Positions 1 through 6,689 of a DNA stretch of 9,851 nt are shown one piece after another. Under the pieces are notes generated by a model, which was not told the DNA's origin, did not search any database, and saw only the letters and a program-made list of their open reading frames with translations. The DNA lies in contig JAPSIU010000081.1 of assembly GCA_031178565.1 (NCBI GenBank), forward strand, positions 1 through 9,851. Direction: 5' to 3'. The number at the start of each line of letters is the position of its first letter. Positions within the stretch are counted from its first letter, which is position 1. This DNA comes from Leucobacter sp. (GTDB lineage Bacteria; Actinomycetota; Actinomycetes; Actinomycetales; Microbacteriaceae). Made by a program: the position numbers and the translations under genes.

Positions 1-178
1 ACTCCTTCCGCGTCGTGCCCACCTCGTAGACGTAGCCGTCGACCGTGGCGAGCGCGATGCCGAAGTCATCGGGATCGATCGAGGCGCCGGACGGCCCGAC
101 CAGGTAGGGCAGCCCGTCGCGCAGCCGCGAGAGTTCCTCGTGCACGTCGCGGAGATAGCTCAGGATCGGCGATTCCAT
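1..178 (-). CDS. glsA: Glutaminase A, N-terminal fragment (runs off left edge)
   Basis: Glutaminase of the serine beta-lactamase-like fold hydrolyses glutamine to glutamate and ammonia in the cytoplasm. Only the first 59 codons are visible. They read MESPILSYLRDVHEEL at the start and later FGIALATVDGYVYEVG, which resembles the N-terminal pattern of this family (SPI-x-x-YL, then FGIA-x-x-TVDG-x-VY). The catalytic Ser-x-x-Lys motif should follow just beyond the left edge and is not seen. The ATG at 178-176 is chosen because a TAGGCT box lies exactly 7 nt upstream, the same arrangement as at four other genes here, and there is no Shine-Dalgarno. It lies downstream of fumC on the same strand but is separated from it by a strong stem-loop, so it is probably its own transcription unit. 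The identification rests on a short fragment and family memory. Confidence 0.72.
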   Translation of the reverse strand, partial: MESPILSYLRDVHEELSRLRDGLPYLVGPSGASIDPDDFGIALATVDGYVYEVGTTRKE

Positions 179-185
179 ACGCGCG

Positions 186-191
186 AGCCTA
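186..191 (-). promoter_or_regulatory. Predicted -10 box (TAGGCT) of glsA, leaderless type
   Basis: TAGGCT on the minus strand ends 7 nt before the glsA ATG. A transcript starting about 7 nt downstream of a TANNNT box would begin at or next to the start codon, giving a leaderless mRNA. A CGCAAG hexamer (209-214, minus) lies 17 nt upstream, in the same place as in the xseA promoter. This is inference from spacing and consensus. Confidence 0.6.
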
Positions 192-242
192 GGGCATGCC
201 GGTGCGGGCTTGCGAGCCGCGGGGGACGGACCGCCGAACGTG

Positions 243-280
243 GAAGCGGGGCCGGGATCTCCCGATCCCGACCCCGCTTC
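243..280 (-). terminator. Stem-loop terminator after fumC
   Basis: GAAGCGGGG (243-251) pairs with CCCCGCTTC (272-280) and GGGATC (254-259) with GATCCC (264-269), with a 2-nt internal mismatch (CC against GA) and a 4-nt loop. It starts 18 nt beyond the fumC stop codon. No T-tract follows, as is common in high-GC actinobacteria. It separates the xseA-to-fumC unit from glsA. Confidence 0.8.
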
Positions 281-297
281 TCGTCACGGCGACGCGG

Positions 298-1704
298 CTA
301 CTTGGCGACCCCCGGATGGGTCATCGAGAGCAGGTCGAGCGCCTTGTCGAGGTCGGCCTCCGAGACCTCGCCGCGCTCGACGTAGCCGAGGTCCACGACG
401 GCCTCGCGCACCGTGATGCCCTTGGCGACCGAGTGCTTCGCGATCTTCGCCGCCGCCTCGTAGCCGATGAGGCGGTTGAGGGGCGTGACGGTCGACGGGC
501 TCATGCCCGCGAGAGCCGCCGCCCGATCGAGGTTCGCCTCGAGACCCGCGACGGTCTTGTCGGCGAGCACGCGCGATGCGTTGGCGAGCAGGCGGATCGA
601 CTCGAGCAGCGCGGTGCCCATGACGGGGATCTGCACATTGAGCTCGAACGAGCCCGAGGCGCCGGCCCAGGCGATGGTCGCGTCGTTGCCGATGACGCGC
701 GCGCAGACCATGAGCACGGCCTCGGGCACGACCGGGTTGACCTTGCCCGGCATGATCGAGGATCCGGGCTGCAGATCGGGGATGTGCAGCTCGGCGAGAC
801 CCGTGTTCGGTCCCGAGCCCATCCAGCGGATGTCGTTGTTGATCTTGGTGAGGGAGACGGCGATGGTGCGCAGCGCGCCGGAGGCCTCCACGAGGCCGTC
901 GCGGTTCGCCTGCGCCTCGAAGTGATTCCGGGCCTCGGTGATGGGCAGGCCGCTCGAGTCGGCGATCTCCGCGATGACCTTCTCGGGGAAACCGATCGGG
1001 GTGTTGATCCCGGTTCCAACGGCGGTGCCGCCCTGGGGCACCTCGGCGACGCGGGGGAGCGCCGCCTGGACGCGCTCGATGCCGTAGCGGATCTGCGCCG
1101 CGAAGCCCCCGAACTCCTGGCCGAGGGTGACCGGCGTCGCGTCCATGAGGTGCGTGCGACCCGACTTCACGGCGCTCTTCCACAGCTCGGCCTTCTCCTC
1201 GAACGCCTCGGCGAGGTGCTCGAGCGCGGGGGTGAGCTGCTCGATCAGCGCTCCGGTCACGGCGATGTGCACGGACGTCGGGAAGACGTCGTTCGACGAC
1301 TGCGACGCGTTGACGTGGTCGTTCGGGTGCACGGGCGAGCCCAGATGCTTCGTGGCGAGTGTGGCGAGGACCTCGTTCATGTTCATGTTCGAGGAGGTGC
1401 CGGAGCCGGTCTGGTAGGTGTCGACCGGGAACTGGTCGTGGTGGTCGCCCGAGATGATCTCGTCGGCCGCGGCGACGATCGCGTCGGCGATGGAGGTGTC
1501 GAGGACCCCGAGCTCCTTGTTCGCGATCGCGGCCGCGCGCTTGATGCGGGCGAGCGCGACGATCTGGGCCGGCTCGAGACCCTTGCCCGAGATGGGGAAG
1601 TTCTCCACGGCGCGCTGCGTCTGGGCCGCGTACAGCGCGTTCTTGGGAACGCGGACCTCGCCCATGGTGTCGTGCTCGATGCGGTACTCGGTGTTTTCGG
1701 TCAC
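298..1704 (-). CDS. fumC: Class II fumarate hydratase (fumarase C)
   Basis: FumC catalyses reversible hydration of fumarate to L-malate in the TCA cycle, as a soluble, iron-free homotetramer. The 468-residue product has the normal family length and all signatures in order: TGSGTSSNMNMNEV at 99-112, NASQSSNDVFPT at 132-143, SGRTHLMDATP at 181-191 (catalytic-base His region) and the fumarase/aspartase signature GSSIMPGKVN at 314-323 (active-site serine loop). The start is GTG at 1704-1702, preceded by AAGGAAG (1708-1714), a good ribosome binding site; no leaderless-type -10 box lies at the fixed distance. The gene lies 41 nt after the carbonic anhydrase stop on the same strand and is probably the last gene of the xseA-xseB-DUF4245-carbonic anhydrase-fumC unit, which ends at the stem-loop 243-280. 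Confidence 0.97.
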   Translation of the reverse strand: MTENTEYRIEHDTMGEVRVPKNALYAAQTQRAVENFPISGKGLEPAQIVALARIKRAAAIANKELGVLDTSIADAIVAAADEIISGDHHDQFPVDTYQTGSGTSSNMNMNEVLATLATKHLGSPVHPNDHVNASQSSNDVFPTSVHIAVTGALIEQLTPALEHLAEAFEEKAELWKSAVKSGRTHLMDATPVTLGQEFGGFAAQIRYGIERVQAALPRVAEVPQGGTAVGTGINTPIGFPEKVIAEIADSSGLPITEARNHFEAQANRDGLVEASGALRTIAVSLTKINNDIRWMGSGPNTGLAELHIPDLQPGSSIMPGKVNPVVPEAVLMVCARVIGNDATIAWAGASGSFELNVQIPVMGTALLESIRLLANASRVLADKTVAGLEANLDRAAALAGMSPSTVTPLNRLIGYEAAAKIAKHSVAKGITVREAVVDLGYVERGEVSEADLDKALDLLSMTHPGVAK

Positions 1705-1707
1705 AGT

Positions 1708-1714
1708 CTTCCTT
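1708..1714 (-). promoter_or_regulatory. Ribosome binding site fixing the GTG start of fumC
   Basis: AAGGAAG on the minus strand lies 3 nt before the GTG at 1704. It supports the GTG, since no ATG is available before the conserved N-terminal region except Met 14, which would cut into it. Confidence 0.7.
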
Positions 1715-1745
1715 TGCTGAATGGCGAACGAGAGGGAAAGCGAGG

Positions 1746-2423
1746 TCAGTCGTCGAGCGATGCGAGCTCGAGCTCGACGGGGCCGACCACGGTGTAGGGC
1801 ACCGCGCGGCCCTCGGTGAGCCGGTACTGGCAGCCGACGATCGCGACGGTTCCCCGGTCCACGGCGTCGCTGATGACGCGGGATGCGCGCAGCAGCTCAT
1901 TGACCGTCGCCGCGAGATGGAGACGGCCCACGGCGTTCGCGTCGATCCTCGCCGCGTCGGCGTACGGGGTGTCGGTGTTGTCGCGCAGCCAGAGCTGCTG
2001 GACGGACGGCTGGATCGGGGCGAGCGTGTGGCGCACCGACGCGGTGGTCTCGGAGGGCGCGCGACTCGACTGGTCGATCGCCGCCGCCACGGCGCCGCAC
2101 GAGTCGTGCGCGAGCACGACGATCAGCGCGGATCCGAGGGCGGTCACCGCGTATTCCATCGACGCGGTGATGGACTCGGCGACGACGTGTCCCATGTTGC
2201 GGGCGATGAACAGGTCGCCGAGTCCGCAGTCGAAGATGATCTCGGCGGCGAGCCGCGAGTCGGAGCAGCCGAAGAGCGCGACGTCCGGCGTCTGGGAATT
2301 GACGAGCTCGGAGCGCCGCTCGACGTCCTGGTTGGGGTGGGCGGAGGCGCCGTTCACGAATCGCTCGTTGCCCGCCGCGAACGCGTCCCAGGCCTGCTGC
2401 GGGGTGACTCTCGGTGCGGTCAT
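1746..2423 (-). CDS. Beta-class carbonic anhydrase
   Basis: Zinc enzyme interconverting CO2 and bicarbonate, in the cytoplasm. The 225-residue product carries the beta-class zinc-site motifs CSDSR (residues 53-57: Cys53 ligand, Asp55-Arg57 dyad) and AHDSCGA (105-111: His106 and Cys109 ligands), plus the C-terminal VGCQYRLTEGRAV segment typical of the family. The usual VRNAG/VRTAG motif reads ARNMG here (74-78), a mild variation. The start ATG at 2423-2421 has a strong AAGGAG (2429-2434) 5 nt upstream, and the ATG overlaps the TGA of the preceding DUF4245-like gene (ATGA), so translation is probably coupled. No signal peptide is visible. Next to fumC it may supply bicarbonate for anaplerotic carboxylations or pH balance; that link is inference. 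Confidence 0.95.
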   Translation of the reverse strand: MTAPRVTPQQAWDAFAAGNERFVNGASAHPNQDVERRSELVNSQTPDVALFGCSDSRLAAEIIFDCGLGDLFIARNMGHVVAESITASMEYAVTALGSALIVVLAHDSCGAVAAAIDQSSRAPSETTASVRHTLAPIQPSVQQLWLRDNTDTPYADAARIDANAVGRLHLAATVNELLRASRVISDAVDRGTVAIVGCQYRLTEGRAVPYTVVGPVELELASLDD

Positions 2424-3115
2424 TGCGGCTCCTTCGAAGCGGTGATGGACTCGGCGACCTCGGTCGCCAGCAGGCGGAGGGTCGCCGGGGAGTCGGTGCC
2501 GTAGACGAGGATCGTGTCCTCCCCGCTCGCATGCGCGACGACCCCCTGCAGCCCGAAGCGCATGTTGCTCTCGTCGGCGTCCCGCTCGGGATGGTCGTAG
2601 ACGACCCAGTCGATCCCGCCGAGACGCTCGGTCCCCGTGGGCTCCTGCTGCTCGAGCTGCTGCGCGACCCACGTCTCGTTCGCCGGCGAGCCGTCGGCGG
2701 TGAAGGCCTGCACCACCGCTGCGTAGGCGACCGCCGAGGTGGCCTCGTCGACCGTGTTGTAGTTGATCCGCCACGACGTGATCCCGTCGTCCTCCTTCAG
2801 GCCCGCCCACTTGGCGAGCCAGCTCTCGGGCACCTCGGGTGCTGCCAACGTGCGACCGGCGCTCTGCTCCGCATCGGAGGCGAGAGCGGGCACGTCGACG
2901 GAGTGCTCTTCGAAGCCCCCCGTCCCGCGAGGCACTACGAGCACGATGACGAGCACCAGACCCAGGCTGACGAGCAACGAGAAGACCAGGTTGTTGACGG
3001 TCTTGCGCTGCCGGTACATGCGGCTGTCGTTGGCCTTGCGCGAGGCCGTCTCCGCCGGCGTCTCGGGGCGTCCGAGCTCGGCGACGACGACGGGCGCCTT
3101 CTGCCTCTTCGCCAT
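2420..3115 (-). CDS. DUF4245-like single-pass membrane protein
   Basis: 231-residue protein of unknown function. It has a basic cytoplasmic N-terminus (KRQK near the start, MYRQRK just before the membrane), one hydrophobic transmembrane segment at about residues 41-61, then an extracytoplasmic domain of about 165 residues with conserved-looking pieces SWRINYNT, ANETWVAQQ and GGIDWVVYDHP. This architecture and its place between xseB and central-carbon genes match the actinobacterial DUF4245 family, which I assign from memory rather than by search. The ATG at 3115-3113 lies only 2 nt after the xseB stop, and the TGA overlaps the carbonic anhydrase ATG by three bases, so it is embedded in an operon. 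I see no catalytic motif. Confidence 0.8.
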   Translation of the reverse strand: MAKRQKAPVVVAELGRPETPAETASRKANDSRMYRQRKTVNNLVFSLLVSLGLVLVIVLVVPRGTGGFEEHSVDVPALASDAEQSAGRTLAAPEVPESWLAKWAGLKEDDGITSWRINYNTVDEATSAVAYAAVVQAFTADGSPANETWVAQQLEQQEPTGTERLGGIDWVVYDHPERDADESNMRFGLQGVVAHASGEDTILVYGTDSPATLRLLATEVAESITASKEPQ

Positions 3116-3117
3116 GT

Positions 3118-3390
3118 CTACGCGTCGCTCCCCGCGTCGGCTCCGGCTTCGGCCGCTTCGGCCCCGCTCGCGCCGGCTCCGGACCCCTGGCGGGCGGCCT
3201 CGAGCCGCTGCCTGGCGCCGATCAGCCATTCCTCGCAGCGCGCGGCGAGCGCCTCGCCTCGCTCCCAGAGCGTGAGCGACTCCTCGAGAGAGGTGCCGCC
3301 CTGCTCGAGCCGGCCGACGACCTGGATGAGCTCGTCGCGCGCCTCCTCGTAGCTGAGTGTTGCGGGGTCCTGGACGGCAGGGGAAGACAT
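3118..3390 (-). CDS. xseB: Exodeoxyribonuclease VII small subunit
   Basis: XseB is the small, helical subunit of exonuclease VII, a processive single-strand DNA exonuclease; several copies bind one XseA. The 90-residue product has the family core at about residues 12-68 (LSYEEARDELIQVVGRLEQG, then LEESLTLWERGEALAARCEEWL), followed by an Ala/Gly/Glu-rich low-complexity tail of some 20 residues. The ATG at 3390-3388 starts right before the core and lies exactly 7 nt after TAAACT; there is no clear Shine-Dalgarno. A longer frame to 3699 exists but adds only shadow sequence of xseA. It lies 32 nt downstream of xseA and 2 nt upstream of the DUF4245-like gene. Confidence 0.95.
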   Translation of the reverse strand: MSSPAVQDPATLSYEEARDELIQVVGRLEQGGTSLEESLTLWERGEALAARCEEWLIGARQRLEAARQGSGAGASGAEAAEAGADAGSDA

Positions 3391-3397
3391 GGGCTCT

Positions 3398-3403
3398 AGT
3401 TTA
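3398..3403 (-). promoter_or_regulatory. Predicted -10 box (TAAACT) of xseB, internal operon promoter
   Basis: TAAACT on the minus strand ends 7 nt before the xseB ATG, within the 32-nt xseA-xseB gap. The longer string ACGGTAAACT is identical to that before ispH. A weak -35 (CTGATG) lies 17 nt upstream. It suggests a leaderless internal start for xseB and downstream genes. Confidence 0.6.
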
Positions 3404-3422
3404 CCGTTCGCCGCTGACAGCA

Positions 3423-4679
3423 TCAGCGCTCGGCCGATTCGCCGCCGCTGCCGGTGGAGACGGCTCCGGCGGAGGTGGCTCCGATCCGGCCTCCGGCGAG
3501 GGCGAGTCGCAGTGCCGTGCCCGCAGGGGCCTGCGCGGGATCCCGCAGCACTTCGCCGTCCTCCAGCTGAGCGATGGTGTAGCCCCGCTCCAGCGTCGCC
3601 TTCGGTGAGAGCGCGGTGAGCCTCGCCCGGGTCTCGGCGAGCGCGCGGACGCGATCCTCGACGGACCGCTCGGCGAGTTCGGTGCCCCGCGCGATCCATC
3701 GCACGAGCTCCTCGGCGCGCTCGTCGACGATTCGCTCCGGCGATGCGAGCACGGGCCGGCCCCGGAGCTGCAGGATCCGGTCCGTCTCGTGCTGCAGCAG
3801 ATGCCCGAGACGCGAGCTCATGCGCGCGCGGGCCTGGTCGATGCCGGCGAGCTCCTCGCCGACGTCGGGCACGATGCGCTTCGCCGCGTCGGTCGGGGTC
3901 GAGGCGCGCAGATCCGCGACCTCGTCGAGCAGCGGACGATCGGCCTCGTGACCGATCGCGCTCACGAGCGGCGTCGTCGCGCTCGCCGCGGCGCGGACCA
4001 CGCGCTCATCGCTGAAGGGCAGCAGGTTCTGGAAGTCGCCCCCGCCGCGAGCCACGACGATCACCTCCACCTCGGGATCCCGATCGAGCGCCTCGATGCC
4101 GGCCGTGACCTCGGCCGCGGCGCGGTCGCCCTGCACCGCCGCGTGGTGCACCCGGAAACGCACCCCGGGCCACCGCAGCGTCGCGTTGCGGATCACATCC
4201 TTCTCGGCGTCGGAGTCCCGTCCGGTGACGAGCCCGATGAGCCCCGGCAGGAAGGGGAGCGGCCGTTTGCGATCGGGATCGAACAGCCCCTCGGCGTGCA
4301 ACTGGCGTCGCAGCCGTTCGAGCCGCTCGAGCAGTTCGCCGAGGCCCACGTGCGAAAGCTCGAACACCTGCACGGTGAGTGTGCCCCCCTTGACCCAGAA
4401 GTTCGGCTTCACGAGCGCGACGACACGGTCGCCCTGCGCGAATTCGCTCGTGAGGCGCTGCGCGACCGAACGCCACACGGTGAAGCTCACGGTCGCGTCC
4501 TGGGAGAGGTCCTTCAGCTTGCCGTAGACGTGACCGCCGCGCAGCTGCCACTGCGTGATCTCGCCCTCGATCCAGACGGTGCCGAGACGCTCGATCCACG
4601 CCGCGATCTTCTCGCTCATGAGTGCGACCGGCCACGGCGTCTCGCGCGTCGCGGGGGAGCTGGATCCTGCCTCTGCCAT
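3423..4679 (-). CDS. xseA: Exodeoxyribonuclease VII large subunit
   Basis: XseA is the catalytic subunit of exonuclease VII, which degrades single-stranded DNA to oligonucleotides and acts in DNA repair. The 418-residue product has the N-terminal OB-fold for DNA binding (VWIEGEITQWQLRGGHVYGKLKD, about 35-57, described by its ends), the linker LPFLPGLIGLVTG at 141-153, and the catalytic domain with ARGGGDFQNLLPFSDE at 210-225, SAIGHEADRPLLDEVADLRA at 240-259 and TPTDAA at 261-266, followed by a helical C-terminal region. The frame stays open to 4799, but the ATG at 4679-4677 is preferred: it lies 7 nt after TAGGCT, and a longer protein would run through the whole ispH promoter region. It is the first gene of the minus-strand unit and divergent from ispH. 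Confidence 0.96.
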   Translation of the reverse strand: MAEAGSSSPATRETPWPVALMSEKIAAWIERLGTVWIEGEITQWQLRGGHVYGKLKDLSQDATVSFTVWRSVAQRLTSEFAQGDRVVALVKPNFWVKGGTLTVQVFELSHVGLGELLERLERLRRQLHAEGLFDPDRKRPLPFLPGLIGLVTGRDSDAEKDVIRNATLRWPGVRFRVHHAAVQGDRAAAEVTAGIEALDRDPEVEVIVVARGGGDFQNLLPFSDERVVRAAASATTPLVSAIGHEADRPLLDEVADLRASTPTDAAKRIVPDVGEELAGIDQARARMSSRLGHLLQHETDRILQLRGRPVLASPERIVDERAEELVRWIARGTELAERSVEDRVRALAETRARLTALSPKATLERGYTIAQLEDGEVLRDPAQAPAGTALRLALAGGRIGATSAGAVSTGSGGESAER

Positions 4680-4686
4680 GCCGCCC

Positions 4687-4692
4687 AGCCTA
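4687..4692 (-). promoter_or_regulatory. Predicted -10 box (TAGGCT) of xseA, leaderless type
   Basis: TAGGCT on the minus strand ends 7 nt before the xseA ATG. CGCAAG (4710-4715, minus) lies 17 nt upstream, exactly as in the glsA promoter. No Shine-Dalgarno is present between box and start. Confidence 0.62.
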
Positions 4693-4784
4693 GCCGGGGC
4701 CTCCGACGTCTTGCGTGGGCGAGTAGGAACCGGCAGGGCGGGGTAGGACGGGGCGGCCCCCGGGATCCGTTGAGGATGGCACGG

Positions 4785-4790
4785 TAAACT
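4785..4790 (+). promoter_or_regulatory. Predicted -10 box (TAAACT) of ispH, leaderless type
   Basis: TAAACT ends 7 nt before the ispH ATG; the preceding ACGG is shared with the xseB promoter. No convincing -35 hexamer is seen at 17 nt. The xseA box lies about 95 nt away on the other strand, so both divergent promoters share the 118-bp gap 4680-4797. Confidence 0.6.
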
Positions 4791-4797
4791 CGGGGGC

Positions 4798-5898
4798 ATG
4801 AGTGAGGCGACGGCAGAGCGGATTCGGGATCAGCGCACCATCGGCGCGCCCGTGGTGAGTCTTGCGATGCCCCGGCTGCGCCGCGAGGCGGGCCGGTTGA
4901 AGGATCTGGCGGTCGACGGCGAGAAGAAGGTGCTGCTCGCGGCGCCCCGCGGATACTGCGCCGGCGTGGATCGCGCCGTCGTCGCCGTGGAGAAAGCGCT
5001 CGACCGTTACGGCGCCCCGGTCTACGTGCGCAAGCAGATCGTGCACAACGTCCACGTGGTGAAGACGCTCGAGAAGATGGGCGCGATCTTCGTCGAGGAG
5101 GTCGATGAGGTGCCGGAGGGCGCCAACGTGGTGTTCTCGGCTCACGGCGTCTCTCCCGCGGTGGTCTCCGCCGCCGAGGACCGGGGTCTGCACGCCATCG
5201 ACGCGACCTGCCCGCTCGTCACCAAGGTGCATCGCGAAGCGGTCCGCTTCGCGAAGCAGGACATGGAGATCCTGCTGATCGGTCACACCGGCCACGAGGA
5301 GGTGGAGGGTACGAGCGGCGAGGCGCCCGATCACATCACGATCGTGAACTCTCCCGACGACGTCGACACGCTCGAGGTCAAGGATCCCGAGAAGCTCGTC
5401 TGGCTCTCGCAGACGACGCTCTCGGTCGACGAGACGATGGAGACCGTGCGACGGCTGCGCGAGAAGTTCCCGAAGCTGCAGGATCCGCCGAGCGACGACA
5501 TCTGCTACGCGACGCAGAACCGTCAGGTCGCGATCAAGAAGATCGCCCCGCAGGCCGACCTCGTGCTCGTGGTCGGATCCTCCAACTCGTCGAACTCGGT
5601 GCGGCTCAAGGAGGTCGCGCTCGAGTACGGGGCCCGCGCCGCCTATCGCGTGGACTTCGCGAGCGAGGTCAAGCAGGAGTGGCTCGATGGCGTCCGCACG
5701 ATCGGAGTGACGAGCGGAGCCTCCGTCCCCGAGGTGCTCGTGCAGGAGCTGCTGGACGACCTCGCCGACGCCGGTTATGTCGACGTCGAGGCGACCGTCA
5801 CCGCGGAGGAGGACCTCGTGTTCTCGCTGCCGAAGGAGCTCCGGCAGGACGCCGACGGGAAGCGCGACGCACGCGCCCTCGGCGGGCGCGTGCGCTAG
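4798..5898 (+). CDS. ispH: 4-hydroxy-3-methylbut-2-enyl diphosphate reductase (LytB)
   Basis: IspH carries out the last step of the MEP pathway, reductive dehydroxylation of HMBPP to IPP and DMAPP, using a 4Fe-4S cluster. The 366-residue product shows the three cluster cysteines (Cys54 in APRGYCAGVDRA, Cys138 in DATCPLV, Cys236 in DICYATQNRQ), the substrate histidines His83 (IVHN), His116 (SAHGVSP) and His166 with Glu168 (GHEEVEGT), and SSNSSNS at 261-267. Compared with the E. coli enzyme it has about 42 extra N-terminal residues (basic, MPRLRREAGRLKD); such extensions are common in actinobacteria. Met24 is an alternative start, but the promoter spacing favours the ATG at 4798. The gene is divergent from xseA and converges on the DUF6264-like gene, their stops being 8 nt apart. 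Confidence 0.97.
   Translation: MSEATAERIRDQRTIGAPVVSLAMPRLRREAGRLKDLAVDGEKKVLLAAPRGYCAGVDRAVVAVEKALDRYGAPVYVRKQIVHNVHVVKTLEKMGAIFVEEVDEVPEGANVVFSAHGVSPAVVSAAEDRGLHAIDATCPLVTKVHREAVRFAKQDMEILLIGHTGHEEVEGTSGEAPDHITIVNSPDDVDTLEVKDPEKLVWLSQTTLSVDETMETVRRLREKFPKLQDPPSDDICYATQNRQVAIKKIAPQADLVLVVGSSNSSNSVRLKEVALEYGARAAYRVDFASEVKQEWLDGVRTIGVTSGASVPEVLVQELLDDLADAGYVDVEATVTAEEDLVFSLPKELRQDADGKRDARALGGRVR
5868..5894. terminator. GC-rich hairpin at the ispH 3' end, possible two-way terminator
   Basis: CGCACGCGCCC (5868-5878) and GGGCGCGTGCG (5884-5894) form a perfect 11-bp stem with a 5-nt loop. It lies inside the last codons of ispH, just before its stop, and 13 nt beyond the stop of the convergent DUF6264-like gene. 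With only 8 nt between the convergent stops, this is the only visible candidate to end transcription from either side. No T-tract follows in either direction. Confidence 0.55.
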
Positions 5899-5906
5899 CC
5901 CCGGGC

Positions 5907-6689
5907 CTACTGCTCCGAATACATGGAGTTCAGGAGGCGCTCCGTCGACGACGGATCTGCGAGCTGCGACATCAGCTCCGGCATCGCGGTCAGAACGAGC
6001 GACGTGATCACGAGCATCGCGATCATCACCAGGACCCCCGCGGTGAGCGGTATCCAGAACGCGATCTTGCGCGCTCGCATGCGCTGGATCGAGAAGATCA
6101 GGACGACCGCGTAGACGGCGATGAAGGCGATACCGCTCACCGTGCCGACCGTGCCGACCCAGTCGGGCACGGTGAAGTCTGCGACCCCGAGCGCGTCGGC
6201 GATGATGACGAGGCTCGGTGCGAGGCCGAGCATCGACTGAGCGGTGATCAGGGCACCGAATGCGCCGATCACGAGGAGCACGATCGTGATGATGCGATCC
6301 GCGGTGCGCGGCCTCGGGGCTCCCGGCTGCGCGGGGTACGCGGAATGAGCCGGTGGCTGGGGCTCCGACGCGCGATAGGGCGCCGGCTCCGAAGGACGAC
6401 CCGGCTGAGGGCGGCCGTGCTGAGCCGGCGCGGTCTCCCCGGATCCCGATCCGGATGCGCTGCCGAGATTATGCGGCACGCCCGGCACCGGACCGCTCCC
6501 CGCCCTGTGGGCGGGCGCGGCGGACGACGAGCCCTGGCTCGATCCCGCCCCCGGCGTCGAGGGAGCCTCGTTCGTCGCTCCCTCGGGCTTCCACTCCCAG
6601 CCCTCGGGGGCGTACTCGCCGTAGGCAGGGCGGGGTCGCCGGGTCCCGCTCGTCTCGCCGGAGCCCTGCTCGTTCCGCGGATCCGCCAC
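5907..6689 (-). CDS. DUF6264-like three-helix membrane protein
   Basis: 260-residue protein of unknown function. The N-terminal half (about 1-130) is rich in Pro, Ser, Gly and Ala and looks disordered; it contains RRPRPAYGEYAPEGWEW (17-33), which I associate with the DUF6264 family of Microbacteriaceae from memory. The C-terminal half has three hydrophobic segments at about 132-152, 184-201 and 210-234, with a basic RMRARK loop (203-208) between the second and third, then a short polar tail. The start is GTG at 6689-6687, overlapping the fba stop by one base (TAGTG), with a GGTGAG-like ribosome site inside the end of fba. The frame stays open far upstream, but there it is only a shadow of fba. 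It converges on ispH. No enzymatic motif is seen. Confidence 0.78.
   Translation of the reverse strand: MADPRNEQGSGETSGTRRPRPAYGEYAPEGWEWKPEGATNEAPSTPGAGSSQGSSSAAPAHRAGSGPVPGVPHNLGSASGSGSGETAPAQHGRPQPGRPSEPAPYRASEPQPPAHSAYPAQPGAPRPRTADRIITIVLLVIGAFGALITAQSMLGLAPSLVIIADALGVADFTVPDWVGTVGTVSGIAFIAVYAVVLIFSIQRMRARKIAFWIPLTAGVLVMIAMLVITSLVLTAMPELMSQLADPSSTERLLNSMYSEQ

Noticed and set aside
196..1797. Long plus-strand open frame of over 500 codons opposite fumC
   Set aside because: Arg/Asp/Gly-rich low-complexity antisense shadow typical of GC-rich DNA; the minus-strand FumC explains the region fully.
284..1900. Second long minus-strand frame over fumC
   Set aside because: Out of frame with FumC and Arg/Pro/His-rich; it spans the fumC-carbonic anhydrase gap and matches no family.
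2414..3352. Plus-strand frame opposite the DUF4245-like gene and xseB
   Set aside because: Antisense shadow of three tightly packed genes with clear family signatures or operon spacing.
3789..4787. Plus-strand frame opposite xseA
   Set aside because: Composition is that of an antisense shadow and XseA motifs run through the whole region on the other strand.
4680..4799. N-terminal extension of xseA up to 4799
   Set aside because: The added 40 residues are Pro-rich and would run through the ispH promoter; the ATG at 4679 has the correctly spaced TAGGCT box.
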